Source: Lentimonas sp. CC4 (GTDB lineage Bacteria > Verrucomicrobiota > Verrucomicrobiia > Opitutales > Coraliomargaritaceae). Taken from it: a stretch of 64,000 nt of DNA. The translations under genes were made by a program, and so were the position numbers. Where the stretch lies: the NCBI RefSeq assembly GCF_902728235.1, contig NZ_CACVBO010000001.1, positions 434,001 to 498,000 of the forward strand, given 5' to 3'. Of the stretch, positions 40,639 through 50,469 are shown piece by piece. The notes under the pieces were generated by a model. The model did no database searches. It was not told the origin of the DNA and was given only the letters and a program-made list of their open reading frames with translations. Each line of letters begins with the position of its first letter. Position 1 is the first letter of the stretch.

Positions 40639-41697
40639 TTATTTTGTTGTGTCACGTTCAGCCAAAGACTCGACACTTTTCTCTAATTTATCGAATCTTT
40701 TAAACAGATCCGGAAGACGCCGCTGTAAAACAGCAATGCGGTTAAAAAGCATAATAGGCTCTGCAGTCGGCCCACGCACCTGTTCTTTAGGTTTCAATGA
40801 ACGTGCAATTCCAGTCTTACCCGCAGCGACGACGCCAGCTCCGATCGTCAAATGCCCGGCAACGCCGACTTGGCCTGCCAGCACAACACCATCCTCCAGC
40901 ACTGTGCTGCCGCTGATACCGACTTGAGCAATGATCAAGCAATGCCTGCCGATCCGCACATTATGGGCGATCTGCACCTGATTATCGACTTTAGTCCCAG
41001 TGCCGATGACCGTGGACCCGAAACGAGCCCGATCAATCGAAGTATTCGAACCAATATCGACATCCGCTTCTGTCACGACATTGCCAATCTGAGGAATACG
41101 TTGATGTCCTCCGTCGCGGAACTCGTAACCATAGCCATCAGAGCCGATGACACAACTGGAGTGAAGCCGGTTTCGAGGACCGACGACACAATAATCACCG
41201 ACAACGACGTGCGGATAAATATACGACTCATCCCCCACCTTCGCATATTTACCGATGCTAACATGCGACTCGAGCACTGCTGCCCCCACCACCGCACCTT
41301 TGCCAATATAGCAAAACGGTCCAATCGTCGCAGACGGCGAGATCACTGCGCCCTCATCCACAAAGGCAGTCGAATGCACGCCCGGCTCAGGAGCCGGCTG
41401 CAAGCTTTTCTCCATATCGCGGCAGAGCAAGGCGAGCGCATACGAAGGGCTATCCACTTTGATGTGTAGCTGTCCAGCCTTAGGGGCTTCTGCATACTCA
41501 CGCGGTAAGAGCAACACAGATGCCTGCGATGCGGCCACAGTATCACGATACTTTGCATTCCCTAAAAAGGAGAGATCCCCCTCGACCGCCTCGGAGAGAG
41601 ACGCGATGCCGAGGATATTACCTTGGAATTGACCGGAGCATTCTGCGTCGTCGCCGACGATTTCCAAGATACGTTGAATGGTGTAAACAAATGCCAT
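40639..41697 (-). CDS. lpxD: UDP-3-O-acylglucosamine N-acyltransferase
   Basis: A 352-aa lipid A enzyme that adds the N-linked acyl chain. An N-terminal uridine-binding domain (to about 100) is followed by hexapeptide repeats of the left-handed beta helix (ISPSATIGPFCYIGKGAVV and many more) and a C-terminal helix. The catalytic histidine lies in the QIAHNVRIG stretch and FRDGGHQRIPQIGNV is conserved. Its presence shows a lipopolysaccharide outer membrane. Its order after bamA-ompH is conserved in many bacteria, but a terminator separates them here. Confidence 0.93.
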   Translation of the reverse strand: MAFVYTIQRILEIVGDDAECSGQFQGNILGIASLSEAVEGDLSFLGNAKYRDTVAASQASVLLLPREYAEAPKAGQLHIKVDSPSYALALLCRDMEKSLQPAPEPGVHSTAFVDEGAVISPSATIGPFCYIGKGAVVGAAVLESHVSIGKYAKVGDESYIYPHVVVGDYCVVGPRNRLHSSCVIGSDGYGYEFRDGGHQRIPQIGNVVTEADVDIGSNTSIDRARFGSTVIGTGTKVDNQVQIAHNVRIGRHCLIIAQVGISGSTVLEDGVVLAGQVGVAGHLTIGAGVVAAGKTGIARSLKPKEQVRGPTAEPIMLFNRIAVLQRRLPDLFKRFDKLEKSVESLAERDTTK

Positions 41698-41710
41698 ACA
41701 AAAGAGAGAA

Positions 41711-41746
41711 CAAAAAACCCTGTCCTAAGCGAGAACAGGGTTTTTG
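41711..41746 (-). terminator. Rho-independent terminator after ompH
   Basis: AAAACCCTGT and ACAGGGTTTT form a 10-bp stem with a run of Ts on the minus strand, 25 bp beyond the ompH stop and just before the lpxD start. It splits the bamA-ompH and lpxD-prs units. Confidence 0.88.
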
Positions 41747-41768
41747 AAATTTGAAATTATTAACGAAC

Positions 41769-42311
41769 TTATTTAGCCGCATTCAAAACTGCGATCACAG
41801 CGTCGGAGATCTCAAGATCATCCGAAGCGTAGACCACTGCATTAATTGGCACGACCAAATCGATGCCCTTGTCTTGAGCAACCTGCTTGACTGCTTCGAC
41901 TGCTTTGGCTTGTAGCGGAGCGAGCTCTTGTTGCTGGCCTTGCTGAGCGAGTTGCTGTGCTTGTTGGCGGAACTGGTTGAGCTCGACTTGAGCGGCTTGA
42001 AGCTGAGATTGGAGACCAGCGACTTCTGCAGCAGCTTCAGCCTTTGCTTCATCACCTAGAGCAGGATTCTTAACCTTCGCCTCTGCCTCACGGCCAGTTG
42101 TAACGATCGCTTGGATGTTTTCCTGCATCCTCTTCATTTCCTCTTCTACTGGGGCGACGGACCCTTTGACCTTCTCAACAGCAGTCTGGAAAGCAGTGTA
42201 GTCGTTCAAGATACGCTGAACATTGACAGTCGCAACGACTGGAGTCTTCTGGCCGAATAGACCGACCGCGCAGAAAACAGAAGCAAGAAAGAGAATAGTT
42301 ATTTTTTTCAT
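41769..42311 (-). CDS. OmpH/Skp-family periplasmic chaperone
   Basis: A 180-aa periplasmic chaperone of outer-membrane proteins. A signal peptide (MKKITILFLASVFCAVGLFG) precedes VATVNVQRILNDYTAFQ, the usual first strand and helix of Skp. The middle is a long coiled coil rich in alanine and glutamine (about 50-135), forming the tentacles of the trimer, and the end (DLVVPINAVVYASDDLEISD) closes the core. The ATG at 42311 starts the signal peptide; the frame extends to 42353. It follows bamA by 41 bp. Confidence 0.9.
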   Translation of the reverse strand: MKKITILFLASVFCAVGLFGQKTPVVATVNVQRILNDYTAFQTAVEKVKGSVAPVEEEMKRMQENIQAIVTTGREAEAKVKNPALGDEAKAEAAAEVAGLQSQLQAAQVELNQFRQQAQQLAQQGQQQELAPLQAKAVEAVKQVAQDKGIDLVVPINAVVYASDDLEISDAVIAVLNAAK

Positions 42312-42352
42312 AGTTATTAATTGAGGATTATGATTTGAGAATGCAAGCAACA

Positions 42353-44680
42353 CTAGAAGCGTGTGCCAAACGAAAAGTTAAACTGAGCCCCATTATCATC
42401 CGCATCATCAGGCACTGTAATAGGGAAACCAAGGTCAAGCTTCAGCGGAGAGCCCATTAGGATAATACGCGCGCCGATCCCCCAATTAGATGCATAGTCT
42501 GAAGGACTAAAATCATAATCAGATTCGTTAACAAAACCACAGTCATAGAAAGCAACGAGCCCTAAAGGTTCCGCAAGTCGCCAACCATATTCGAAAGAAA
42601 GCATGCCGTAAGTATCACCACCGACCGATTCACTCGAATCTTCCTCATCCCGTGGGCTAACATCACGATACTCGAAACCACGCAAACTATCCGGACCGCC
42701 CAGGTAGAATCGGTCATAAAATGGGACATCATCACTATCGCCGTATGGCGAAGCGGTGCCGACACGCCCGATAATTGACAGCGTCTGATCATACAGATCA
42801 AAGGTCGGAAAGAATTGAGCAGAGCGCGCCTCAAGCTTTAGATAATGCACATCACCGCCCACACCAGCGAGGTTCGCAGAGAGCGTCGTCCGATTACCAT
42901 TGCGTGTGAACATCAGCGAATCGCGAGAATCACGAAGTAATGTCAGGCCCACGGAAGACACATATTCATCTCCCTCGGCCTCACGATAGGTCTTCACATC
43001 ATCATCCACATCAAAAATATCGACCAACTCCAAACGGTAACTGACACGCGCTTCAACCAACTCAAAGAGTCGACGACGCAGATACAGCTCAAAACCAGTG
43101 CGGAGCTCATTATAATCACTACTATTGTAGTCCGACTCCGTGCGGAATATCTCGACCCCAAAGGCCAAACGCTGCTCGAATAACCAAGGCTCCTCGAATG
43201 CGATCAAGACTTCATTACTCGTCGTGCCCAACGATGCGCGGAAACGGAACTTCTGGCCAGCACCACGAAAACCAGAGCGCCAGTTAAAGAGGTCGAAATT
43301 ACCTTGAGTCAGCTCGAAGTAAACGACCGCACTCTCAACGGAACCAAAACCAGCACCAAAAGTGAAGTTACCCGTGCGACCTTCGCTGACAGTCACACTT
43401 AAATCACGACGACCAGGAATATTGGTGGCCTCCGGATTCATGCGCACATCACCAAAATAACGCGTATTGCGCAAACGGTTCTCACTGGTCTCCATACGCT
43501 TAAGGTCAAACACGTCACCTGGGCGAAGCGCCAATTCACGAATGATCACCCGTGTCTTCGTAATCGTGTTGCCTTCGACCTTAATCGATTCGACATAAAA
43601 CTTCTCGCTCTCCCGCACTCGGAACACGACATCAATCGCACGTGTAGCCATATTCGGCACACGTTCGGCACGCACACCTGCATCTAAATAACCACGCGAA
43701 GTATAATATTCGCGAACAGCAGTCGCAGCCTGATCGACTTTCTCAGGAGAAAATGGATCGCCGGACTCAACCTCAACCGCTCCAATTAGCTCCCCTTCAG
43801 TAAAAATCGTGGCATTCTCAATCGACATCTCACCGACGGTATAGCGCTCCCCTTCCGTCAAACGAATCGTGATGTAAAGATCCTGATCGGTCTTAAAGTC
43901 TAGGATCACATCATCCGCATCCACAACCACATCCAAATAACCCTGATTGCGATAATACGTGCGGAGCAGCTCTAGATCTTCCTTAAATTTAACTTCATCA
44001 AAACGACCAGAGCCAGTCAACCACGACAACCAACCTCTCTTTTTAGTCTCCAGGACCTTCGCAAGTTTCTTACTTTCGATTGAATCGTTCCCCTCAAACC
44101 CCAGCCCCTTGATCTTAACATTCGTGCCCTCATCAATATCAAACAGCACAACTGCAAAGCCAGTGTCTTCATCCCGCCGGATACGGTAATCCACTTTTAC
44201 ATCAGGATACCCCTTCTTTACGTAGTAAGCTTGGATTTTGTCAGCAGCCTCGCTGACTTGATACTCATCCAGCGGCACACCTGCCTCCAACTCACCTTTC
44301 GAGGACAAACGCCCTTCCTTGTATTTGTTATTTCCGGAATACGTAATGCGCTCAATGGTATACTTAGGAATCACCTCAAAGATCACATCCACCGAACCGT
44401 CATCTGAATTCTCGACCTTCACCTCGACAAACTCAAAGTGTCCGGTGCCATACAGTGTGCGAATCGACTGATCGACCAACGCTGTGTTATAGTTCATGCC
44501 GCTGCGCAATTGCACATTGCTGAACACGAACTCCTCACTCACTGACTTGAAGCCGTCGAACTCGACACGCACTTCATTTACCTTCGGGTATTCCTGAGAA
44601 TCCTGAGCGGATAAAATAGTCAGATTGGCAATGGCTGCGAGGCAGATCACTGCACGCAGGAAAGTCTTAATAAATCGCAT
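42353..44680 (-). CDS. bamA: Outer membrane protein assembly factor BamA
   Basis: A 775-aa Omp85 protein that inserts beta-barrels in the outer membrane. After a signal peptide (1-25) come five POTRA-type repeats, each with patterns such as [14 protein letters not shown] and [25 protein letters not shown]. The barrel begins near 430 ([19 protein letters not shown]) and holds the conserved [19 protein letters not shown], related to the VRGF/Y motif of loop 6. The last residue is phenylalanine, as in most barrels. It lies between dnaB and ompH on the minus strand. Confidence 0.95.
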   Translation of the reverse strand: MRFIKTFLRAVICLAAIANLTILSAQDSQEYPKVNEVRVEFDGFKSVSEEFVFSNVQLRSGMNYNTALVDQSIRTLYGTGHFEFVEVKVENSDDGSVDVIFEVIPKYTIERITYSGNNKYKEGRLSSKGELEAGVPLDEYQVSEAADKIQAYYVKKGYPDVKVDYRIRRDEDTGFAVVLFDIDEGTNVKIKGLGFEGNDSIESKKLAKVLETKKRGWLSWLTGSGRFDEVKFKEDLELLRTYYRNQGYLDVVVDADDVILDFKTDQDLYITIRLTEGERYTVGEMSIENATIFTEGELIGAVEVESGDPFSPEKVDQAATAVREYYTSRGYLDAGVRAERVPNMATRAIDVVFRVRESEKFYVESIKVEGNTITKTRVIIRELALRPGDVFDLKRMETSENRLRNTRYFGDVRMNPEATNIPGRRDLSVTVSEGRTGNFTFGAGFGSVESAVVYFELTQGNFDLFNWRSGFRGAGQKFRFRASLGTTSNEVLIAFEEPWLFEQRLAFGVEIFRTESDYNSSDYNELRTGFELYLRRRLFELVEARVSYRLELVDIFDVDDDVKTYREAEGDEYVSSVGLTLLRDSRDSLMFTRNGNRTTLSANLAGVGGDVHYLKLEARSAQFFPTFDLYDQTLSIIGRVGTASPYGDSDDVPFYDRFYLGGPDSLRGFEYRDVSPRDEEDSSESVGGDTYGMLSFEYGWRLAEPLGLVAFYDCGFVNESDYDFSPSDYASNWGIGARIILMGSPLKLDLGFPITVPDDADDNGAQFNFSFGTRF

Positions 44681-44710
44681 TTCTATGTATCTCTAAGTGT
44701 TCGCGAACGG

Positions 44711-46156
44711 CTAGCGATGAAAATTTTCATAGCGTGTATAACGTCGCACAAATGTTAAATCAATGTCGCCAATCGGACCATTACGTTGCTTCGCAATGAT
44801 CAATTTAATATGCTCCACATCACCAGGCATCGCCCCGTCTTGCACGCCCTCATCATCATCGCTCTTCTTTGGACGATGCAGCAGCAACACCACGTCGGCA
44901 TCCTGCTCGATCGAACCGGACTCACGAAGATCAGAGATGCGCGGATCGCGATTCTCTTTCTCTGACTCACGATTCAGCTGACTAAGCACGACCACAGGAA
45001 TACTCAGCTCCTTCGCCATGCCTTTCATACCACGGGAAATATCGGCAATCTGCTGCTCACGCGGCACGCGTGGATCAGCGCCACGAATCAGCTGTAAATA
45101 ATCGACCACCACGAGACCGAGCTTACTCTTAGTGTGCAGACGACGCGCTTTTGCACGAATATCTAAAATAGTTGAGCTAGAATTATCATCGATCCACAGC
45201 GGCGACTGCTTCAGCTCTTTGGCCGTAGTCACGATGTCCGACATATCCTGCTTCGAAGCAACACGGTCGCGAATACGCTTCATATCGACCCGCGAACGGC
45301 AGCAAATCAAACGCATCGCCAAGTCTTCGGAGGTCATTTCCAAACTGAACACCAGCACGCCTGCAGGCTTACGCCCCTCCGCTGGCAGCATTGCGTGCTC
45401 CGCAAAATTCATCGCCAATGAGGTCTTACCCACCGATGGACGGGCCGCCAACACGATCATTTGACCTGGATGGAAGCCATACGTCATGCCATCCAAATCG
45501 CGAAAACCAGATAGCACGCCGTCAATATCATCCTTACCACTTAACAGGGCTTGGATATTACTCACCGCGCCATCAACCGCCTCGCGGATCGGCGTGGCAC
45601 CCTCAGTGACACGGCCACTACTAATATCGAAGATGTCCTGCTCAATCTTTTCGATGAACGTGGACATATCCTCCTGCTGTTCATAGCAGGCCTCGATCGT
45701 CTCGCGTGAGGTGCGAATCAAGCGGCGTAGCAAATACTTCTCGTGAACAATACGGGTAAAGTAGCGCGCGTGAGCTGGCGTCTCGATTCGGTTCTGAATC
45801 GCATAGATCGCAGCAATGCCGCCGACTTCTTCTTCCATCCCGTTCTTACGGAGATAGTCCAAAAGCAAGATTTCGTCGATCGGATCACCCGTTTCATACA
45901 ACGCTAGAAGCGCACGAAAGAGCTCTTGGTGAGATGTCTTAAAGAAATAATCTGGTGTAAGCTTTGCTTCAATACACTCAGTCAGAATTTCGCGACCACC
46001 ATCAATCAGACAGGCAGCCAGCAGGCCTTCCTCGGCCTCAACATTATGCGGCTGCACACGGATCTCATCAGGTGAGTTTTCCGGGCTCCGAGCATCACGA
46101 AACTTACGGCCGCCTTTGTTGCGACCGTAAGAGGAATTCGTTGATTCAGGCGGCAT
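44711..46156 (-). CDS. dnaB: Replicative DNA helicase DnaB
   Basis: A 481-aa hexameric helicase of the replication fork. The N-terminal DnaB domain ([13 protein letters not shown]) is followed by a linker and the RecA-like core with Walker [14 protein letters not shown] (near 240), [25 protein letters not shown] (Walker B) and [11 protein letters not shown]. The C-terminal arginine-finger region ([16 protein letters not shown]) is intact. It follows rplI by 37 bp, the frequent rplI-dnaB order. No intein is present. Confidence 0.97.
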   Translation of the reverse strand: MPPESTNSSYGRNKGGRKFRDARSPENSPDEIRVQPHNVEAEEGLLAACLIDGGREILTECIEAKLTPDYFFKTSHQELFRALLALYETGDPIDEILLLDYLRKNGMEEEVGGIAAIYAIQNRIETPAHARYFTRIVHEKYLLRRLIRTSRETIEACYEQQEDMSTFIEKIEQDIFDISSGRVTEGATPIREAVDGAVSNIQALLSGKDDIDGVLSGFRDLDGMTYGFHPGQMIVLAARPSVGKTSLAMNFAEHAMLPAEGRKPAGVLVFSLEMTSEDLAMRLICCRSRVDMKRIRDRVASKQDMSDIVTTAKELKQSPLWIDDNSSSTILDIRAKARRLHTKSKLGLVVVDYLQLIRGADPRVPREQQIADISRGMKGMAKELSIPVVVLSQLNRESEKENRDPRISDLRESGSIEQDADVVLLLHRPKKSDDDEGVQDGAMPGDVEHIKLIIAKQRNGPIGDIDLTFVRRYTRYENFHR

Positions 46157-46193
46157 GGAACGAACTATTGTCTAATCGACCGCGCTGAGTGGC

Positions 46194-46697
46194 TTAATCT
46201 TCGTCTTCGTCAGAAGCGTCTTCAACAACGGCTTCTTCGATCGGATTTTCAGATACCACTTCGAACTTCAGTTCTACTTCAACATCAGCATGTAGCTTGA
46301 TGCCAGCAGTGTGCGAACCGAGTTCCTTGATTGGCTGAGCCAAACCGAGTTGCTTCTTAGCAAGCTCGATACCCTCTTCCTTGAGGCGCTCGATCAAATC
46401 GTTGGCAGTGACAGCGCCAAACATCTTGCCGCCTTCGCCAGTCTTCACTGCGATTGCGATGCTGGTCTTTTCGATTTGCTCGCCCAATGTGCGTGCTGTT
46501 TCGAATTCTTTCTGCTCACGTGCTTCACGTGCCTTGAGAAGCGCTTCAACATGCTTCTTGTTTGCCTGAGTGATAGGCAAAGCTTGCTTGCGTGGAAGCA
46601 GGAAGTTGCGTGCATAACCTGCACGCACTGTTACTGTGTCACCCTCGGCGCCGAGGCCTTTGATGGGTTGAAGGAGGAGAACTTGAGAGTTAGCCAT
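46194..46697 (-). CDS. rplI: Large ribosomal subunit protein bL9
   Basis: A 167-aa L9 with the N-terminal rRNA-binding domain (VLLLQPIKGLGAEGDTVTVRAGYARNFLLPRKQA), a long central helix and a C-terminal domain ending in an extra acidic tail of about 20 residues (NPIEEAVVEDASDEDED). The tail is longer than usual. It lies between ssb and dnaB. The expected rpsR (S18) gene, normally between ssb and rplI, is missing from the 46-bp gap. Confidence 0.96.
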   Translation of the reverse strand: MANSQVLLLQPIKGLGAEGDTVTVRAGYARNFLLPRKQALPITQANKKHVEALLKAREAREQKEFETARTLGEQIEKTSIAIAVKTGEGGKMFGAVTANDLIERLKEEGIELAKKQLGLAQPIKELGSHTAGIKLHADVEVELKFEVVSENPIEEAVVEDASDEDED

Positions 46698-46743
46698 GAT
46701 ACGTTTAATTTAAACTGTTATAAAGAGGAGAAATGATACTTTT

Positions 46744-47229
46744 TTAAAACGGAACGTCCTCATCGAGTGTGTCGTTATCGTTTGAGAAATTTGCCGCTGG
46801 CGCAGCAGGTGTTGCCGGAGCAGCTGGCGCAGAGGGAGCCGAACGCGCCGGAGGCGAGCTCTTTTCGTAACCACCGCCAGTATTGCCACCGTCATTGTCT
46901 TCGCGACTGCCGAGGAACTGGAAGTTCTCGAGCACGACACTCAACTTACTGCGCTTTTGGCCATCAGATTCCCACTGATCGAGCTTCAAGCGGCCTTCGA
47001 CCATGATCGGACGCCCCTTACGCATGTATTTATTGATCACCTCGGCCTGCTTACCAAACGCGTCGATATCGACGAACGTTGTTTCTTCGCGGCGCTCTCC
47101 ATCTTTAGTGGAGTAAACACGCGAAGTCGCGAGACCGAGCTTACAGATCGAATTACCATTAGGCGTCACACGCAACTCAGGGTCGCGGGTCAAGTTTCCC
47201 ATGAGGATGACTTTATTAAATGAGGCCAT
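46744..47229 (-). CDS. ssb: Single-stranded DNA-binding protein
   Basis: A 161-aa SSB. The OB-fold (1-110) begins ASFNKVILMGNLTRDPELR and has VDIDAFGKQAEVINKYMRKG. A flexible alanine/proline-rich linker (about 125-150) leads to the acidic tip DEDVPF that recruits partner proteins. It follows rpsF by 42 bp in the classic rpsF-ssb pair. Confidence 0.96.
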   Translation of the reverse strand: MASFNKVILMGNLTRDPELRVTPNGNSICKLGLATSRVYSTKDGERREETTFVDIDAFGKQAEVINKYMRKGRPIMVEGRLKLDQWESDGQKRSKLSVVLENFQFLGSREDNDGGNTGGGYEKSSPPARSAPSAPAAPATPAAPAANFSNDNDTLDEDVPF

Positions 47230-47271
47230 GGCGTTTCAGTTGTAAGGAGAGAGACCGACGCAGAAGTCAGA

Positions 47272-47571
47272 TTAGACTGACTGAACGAAGATGCGGTTGA
47301 CGCGTTTGTCGAGACGAAGCTTTTCTTGAAGCTCTGCAGGCACTGTTCCAGGACCGTCGAAGTAAACTTCGAGGATATGGCCCTGAGTGTAGCGGCGGTC
47401 AGCAGCACGCGCGAATTCGCGCATACCGAGATCTTCGCTCTCAGTTACCGTGCCACCGAGTGACGCGAGAATTTCAGTCAAGTCAGCTAGAACTTTAGCG
47501 GAATCGTCTTCGGATTCGCGTAGGTCTAGGATGAAAGTAGTTTTGTAGTTGTTTGTAGTCGTTGCGCTCAT
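47272..47571 (-). CDS. rpsF: Small ribosomal subunit protein bS6
   Basis: A 99-aa S6. KTTFILDLRESEDDSAKVLADLTEILASLG, then MREFARAADRRYTQGHILEVYFDGP and a C-terminal KRVNRIFVQSV fit the ferredoxin-like S6 fold. Its start is 1 bp after the pth stop codon, so translation may be coupled. S6 normally pairs with S18 in the ribosome, whose gene is not in the cluster. Confidence 0.92.
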   Translation of the reverse strand: MSATTTNNYKTTFILDLRESEDDSAKVLADLTEILASLGGTVTESEDLGMREFARAADRRYTQGHILEVYFDGPGTVPAELQEKLRLDKRVNRIFVQSV

Positions 47572-47572
47572 G

Positions 47573-48154
47573 CTAGTGTGCCGTGCGTTGGTTGATGAAG
47601 TTCATGGCGTGCTCAGGCTCCTTGTCAATAATGAGCTGAAAATGCTCAAGATAGGCGGGAATCCGATCTGCCAAAAGTTTTTGCTCGTCCTTCGAAAATT
47701 TGCTTAGGACGTAATCTGCGAGGTCCATCTCTTTGTGTGGTTTCGCACCGACTCCGATACGATAGCGAAGAAAACCCGGCCCAATCTGCGCGAGCAAATC
47801 AGTAATCCCGTTGTGACCACCAGCACTACCACCGGCGCTGAGCTTGGGCCTGCCAAGTTCAAGGGTGATGTCGTCATATACGGCGACAAGTGATGAGGTC
47901 GGGAGTTTCCGATAGCGCAAAATCGCACCTAACGAGCGTCCGCTGGCATTCATGAAGGTTTGAGGCTTCACCAGGAGGAGCTTGCGCTCCTCATAGGACA
48001 CAGTCGCGATTTCAGCTTCGAAACGAGCTTCCGTCTTCCACACGGCACCCAGCTTTGCTGCTAGTTTATCAACTAGAACAAAGCCGACATTGTGCCGAGT
48101 GTTGCGGTATTTTGACCCCGGGTTTCCGAGGCCGGCAATGACCGCTATGGACAT
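47573..48154 (-). CDS. pth: Peptidyl-tRNA hydrolase
   Basis: A 193-aa enzyme that frees tRNA from prematurely released peptidyl-tRNA. GLGNPGSKYRNTRHNVGF holds the catalytic histidine (about residue 21) and the asparagine that binds substrate; KPQTFMNASGRS and GGSAGGHNGI follow. The order rplY-pth-rpsF is common. It lies 47 bp after rplY. Confidence 0.96.
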   Translation of the reverse strand: MSIAVIAGLGNPGSKYRNTRHNVGFVLVDKLAAKLGAVWKTEARFEAEIATVSYEERKLLLVKPQTFMNASGRSLGAILRYRKLPTSSLVAVYDDITLELGRPKLSAGGSAGGHNGITDLLAQIGPGFLRYRIGVGAKPHKEMDLADYVLSKFSKDEQKLLADRIPAYLEHFQLIIDKEPEHAMNFINQRTAH

Positions 48155-48201
48155 TTTGGAAAGAACAAAGAGAGAATCGAAAACGCTTCTCTCGAAAAAA
48201 A

Positions 48202-48855
48202 TTACTCAGCGTCGTCAGCAGACACCTTCGAAGCAGGAACTTCGTCAGCAGCAACTGCTTCAGCAGCATCCTCAGCAGCAGTCGTAACTGCAACAGTCGG
48301 AGCTTGGATCGATACGATCACTTGGATTGGGTTGCCTAGGTATTCAACACCTTCAATGACAGGAAGCTCACTGATGTGAAGCGCATCACCAACACCAAGA
48401 TCCTTAACGTCCACTTCGACGTGATCAGGAAGCTTAGATGGACGGCAACGAATTTCAACTTCGTGCGTCTTGTGATCAACAATACCACCTTCAAGGCGAA
48501 CACCAGCAGCCTCAGACGCGTTGATCAAGTGCACAGGCACGTGAGCAATAAAGCTTTCACCACGAGCAACTTCTAGGAAGTCGATATGGTTAATGCAGTT
48601 CTTAAATGTGTCGCGCTGAACATCTTGGATATTAACGAGAGCAGTCTCACCCTTCTCATCGACTAATTCGATCAGAGCAGCACCGCCGCCGATCGAGCGT
48701 TTGAGATCACGATACTCCACAACGGAGAGCGAAATCGAGCGTGAGTTTCCTTTACTGTATACACAGGCAGGAATGTTACCTTCCGCGCGGAGGCGGCGAG
48801 CGACGCCACGACCGGTATTTTCACGGCTTAAGATGTTTAGTTTGAACTGTTTCAT
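48202..48855 (-). CDS. rplY: Large ribosomal subunit protein bL25 (CTC family)
   Basis: A 217-aa long-form L25 that binds 5S rRNA. The N-terminal L25 domain (RENTGRGVARRLRAEGNIPACVYSKG) is followed by the CTC/TL5-type beta domain with VPVHLINASEAAGVRLEGG and EVEIRCRPSKLPDHVEVDV. The tail is rich in alanine and acidic residues. The gene heads the minus-strand translation/replication block and diverges from nspC with a 208-bp spacer. Confidence 0.95.
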   Translation of the reverse strand: MKQFKLNILSRENTGRGVARRLRAEGNIPACVYSKGNSRSISLSVVEYRDLKRSIGGGAALIELVDEKGETALVNIQDVQRDTFKNCINHIDFLEVARGESFIAHVPVHLINASEAAGVRLEGGIVDHKTHEVEIRCRPSKLPDHVEVDVKDLGVGDALHISELPVIEGVEYLGNPIQVIVSIQAPTVAVTTAAEDAAEAVAADEVPASKVSADDAE

Positions 48856-49063
48856 TGTCTAAAAATGTGATGAAATGCGCCCCCAGCATGGAGGCTCTTG
48901 TTATTAGAAAACCGCGCACAATAAAATAGGGGTTCCAAAAAGCAACCTAAAGTTTCGGCATTTTTCAAAAGACGCCAAACACCCCGACATCATTTGATCT
49001 AGGGATATAAAAACAGCTCGCAAAGAAGCCCCAAGCAGCCTTTTTACAATCACTAAACGACAT

Positions 49064-50272
49064 ATGGCTCAAGATCCGACACCTCCCTTGACTCCCGAAC
49101 GCCTCGCCGCGCTTCGGGCCATTCCATTTGAGAAAGCACCTTCTCCTTCCTACATTGTGCACCTCGACCGCCTAGAGGAGAACTGCCAGCTGCTCAAATC
49201 TGTCGCCGAACGCTCAGGCGCAAAAATCCTGCTGGCTCTCAAAGGGTTCGCTTGCCACAGCACCTTCCCACTCATTAAGCGCTACCTCAGCGGCACCACT
49301 TCCAGCGGACTGCATGAAGCACTACTCGCCCACGAGCTCTTCGGCAAAGAAATCCACGTCTACTCCGCAGCCTACAAAGACACCGAACTCATACACCTGA
49401 GCCGGTTCGCGCACAGCCTCGTATTTAACTCTGCCCAGCAGCTCTCCCGAGGGATCGAACAACTCCCACCCGCCAATCGCCCCGAACTAGGCTTGCGCGT
49501 CAACCCCGAATACTCCGAAGTCGACACCGAGCTCTACGACCCCTGCTCCCCCGCGTCCCGACTCGGCACCACGCGCGCTGCACTAGACCACGCACTTTCT
49601 AAACTCCCTGGCAATCCACTCGAACAACTCGACGGCCTACACTTCCACGCACTCTGCGAGCAAGACGCCGACGCGCTCGAACACACTGCCGACGCCTTCG
49701 AAGAAAAATTCGGCGACCTCATCCCTGGCCTCAAATGGCTCAACTTCGGCGGGGGACACCACATCACCCGCCCAGGCTACGACATTGATCGCCTCTGCTG
49801 CACCGTCCAACGCTTCCGTGAGCGCTACGGCGTTGACGTTTATCTAGAGCCAGGCGAAGCGGTAGCGCTCCATACCGGCGTGCTGGTTGTCACGGTGCTC
49901 GACCTCATTGAAGCTGGCGGCCACCAAATAGCCATTCTCGACACTTCAGCGACCTGCCATATGCCAGACGTGCTGGAGATGCCCTATCGCCCGAACATCC
50001 TCGACGCAGCAGAACCAAGCGAGCTCCCCCACACCTATCGACTCGGCGGCATGTCTTGCCTCGCCGGCGACGTGATCGGCGACTACTCGTTTGCCGAGCC
50101 ACTACAAATCGGGCAGCGCATAGTCTTCCTAGACATGTCACACTATACGATGGTCAAAAACTCGACTTTCAACGGCGTGCCACTCCCCGCCATCAGTTTA
50201 TTCAGCGAACACTCCGGCCTTCAGGTAGCCCGAAAGTTCGGCTACGAAGACTACCGCAACCGCCTTTCATAA
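49064..50272 (+). CDS. nspC: Carboxynorspermidine/carboxyspermidine decarboxylase
   Basis: A 402-aa fold III PLP decarboxylase that forms norspermidine or spermidine in the aspartate-semialdehyde route to polyamines. The PLP lysine is K60 in LLALKGFACHS; HFHALCEQDADAL and NFGGGHHITRPGYD bind substrate and cofactor; LDTSATCHMPDVLEMPYRP is typical of NspC. The partner carboxynorspermidine synthase is not adjacent, so the pathway genes are split. The gene stands alone, with a 59-bp space to a small membrane gene. Confidence 0.93.
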   Translation: MAQDPTPPLTPERLAALRAIPFEKAPSPSYIVHLDRLEENCQLLKSVAERSGAKILLALKGFACHSTFPLIKRYLSGTTSSGLHEALLAHELFGKEIHVYSAAYKDTELIHLSRFAHSLVFNSAQQLSRGIEQLPPANRPELGLRVNPEYSEVDTELYDPCSPASRLGTTRAALDHALSKLPGNPLEQLDGLHFHALCEQDADALEHTADAFEEKFGDLIPGLKWLNFGGGHHITRPGYDIDRLCCTVQRFRERYGVDVYLEPGEAVALHTGVLVVTVLDLIEAGGHQIAILDTSATCHMPDVLEMPYRPNILDAAEPSELPHTYRLGGMSCLAGDVIGDYSFAEPLQIGQRIVFLDMSHYTMVKNSTFNGVPLPAISLFSEHSGLQVARKFGYEDYRNRLS

Positions 50273-50331
50273 AACTACACCATAAGAGCATTGAATATGA
50301 CAGCCAAGCCACTAGAGTTGATTCGAATTTA

Positions 50332-50469
50332 ATGAAACAACTTACCACAACCAGTATATTACTAGGCATCGTGCTACTTATTCTGGCAATCGCGTCCACC
50401 GTTTTAGTGTTCAACCTCCGCTCCCAACAGCCCACTGCCACTCAGCCCACCATCGAGTCTCCCAAATGA
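50332..50469 (+). CDS. 45-aa single-pass membrane microprotein
   Basis: The frame MKQLTTTSILLGIVLLILAI continues with a hydrophobic helix to about residue 29, then a short polar tail rich in Q, T and P. Its stop overlaps the histidine kinase start as ATGA (50466-50469), so translation is likely coupled. The hydrophobic helix and the overlap support a real gene; there is no Shine-Dalgarno sequence. It may be a membrane partner or anchor for the otherwise soluble kinase. No family was recognised. Confidence 0.6.
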   Translation: MKQLTTTSILLGIVLLILAIASTVLVFNLRSQQPTATQPTIESPK

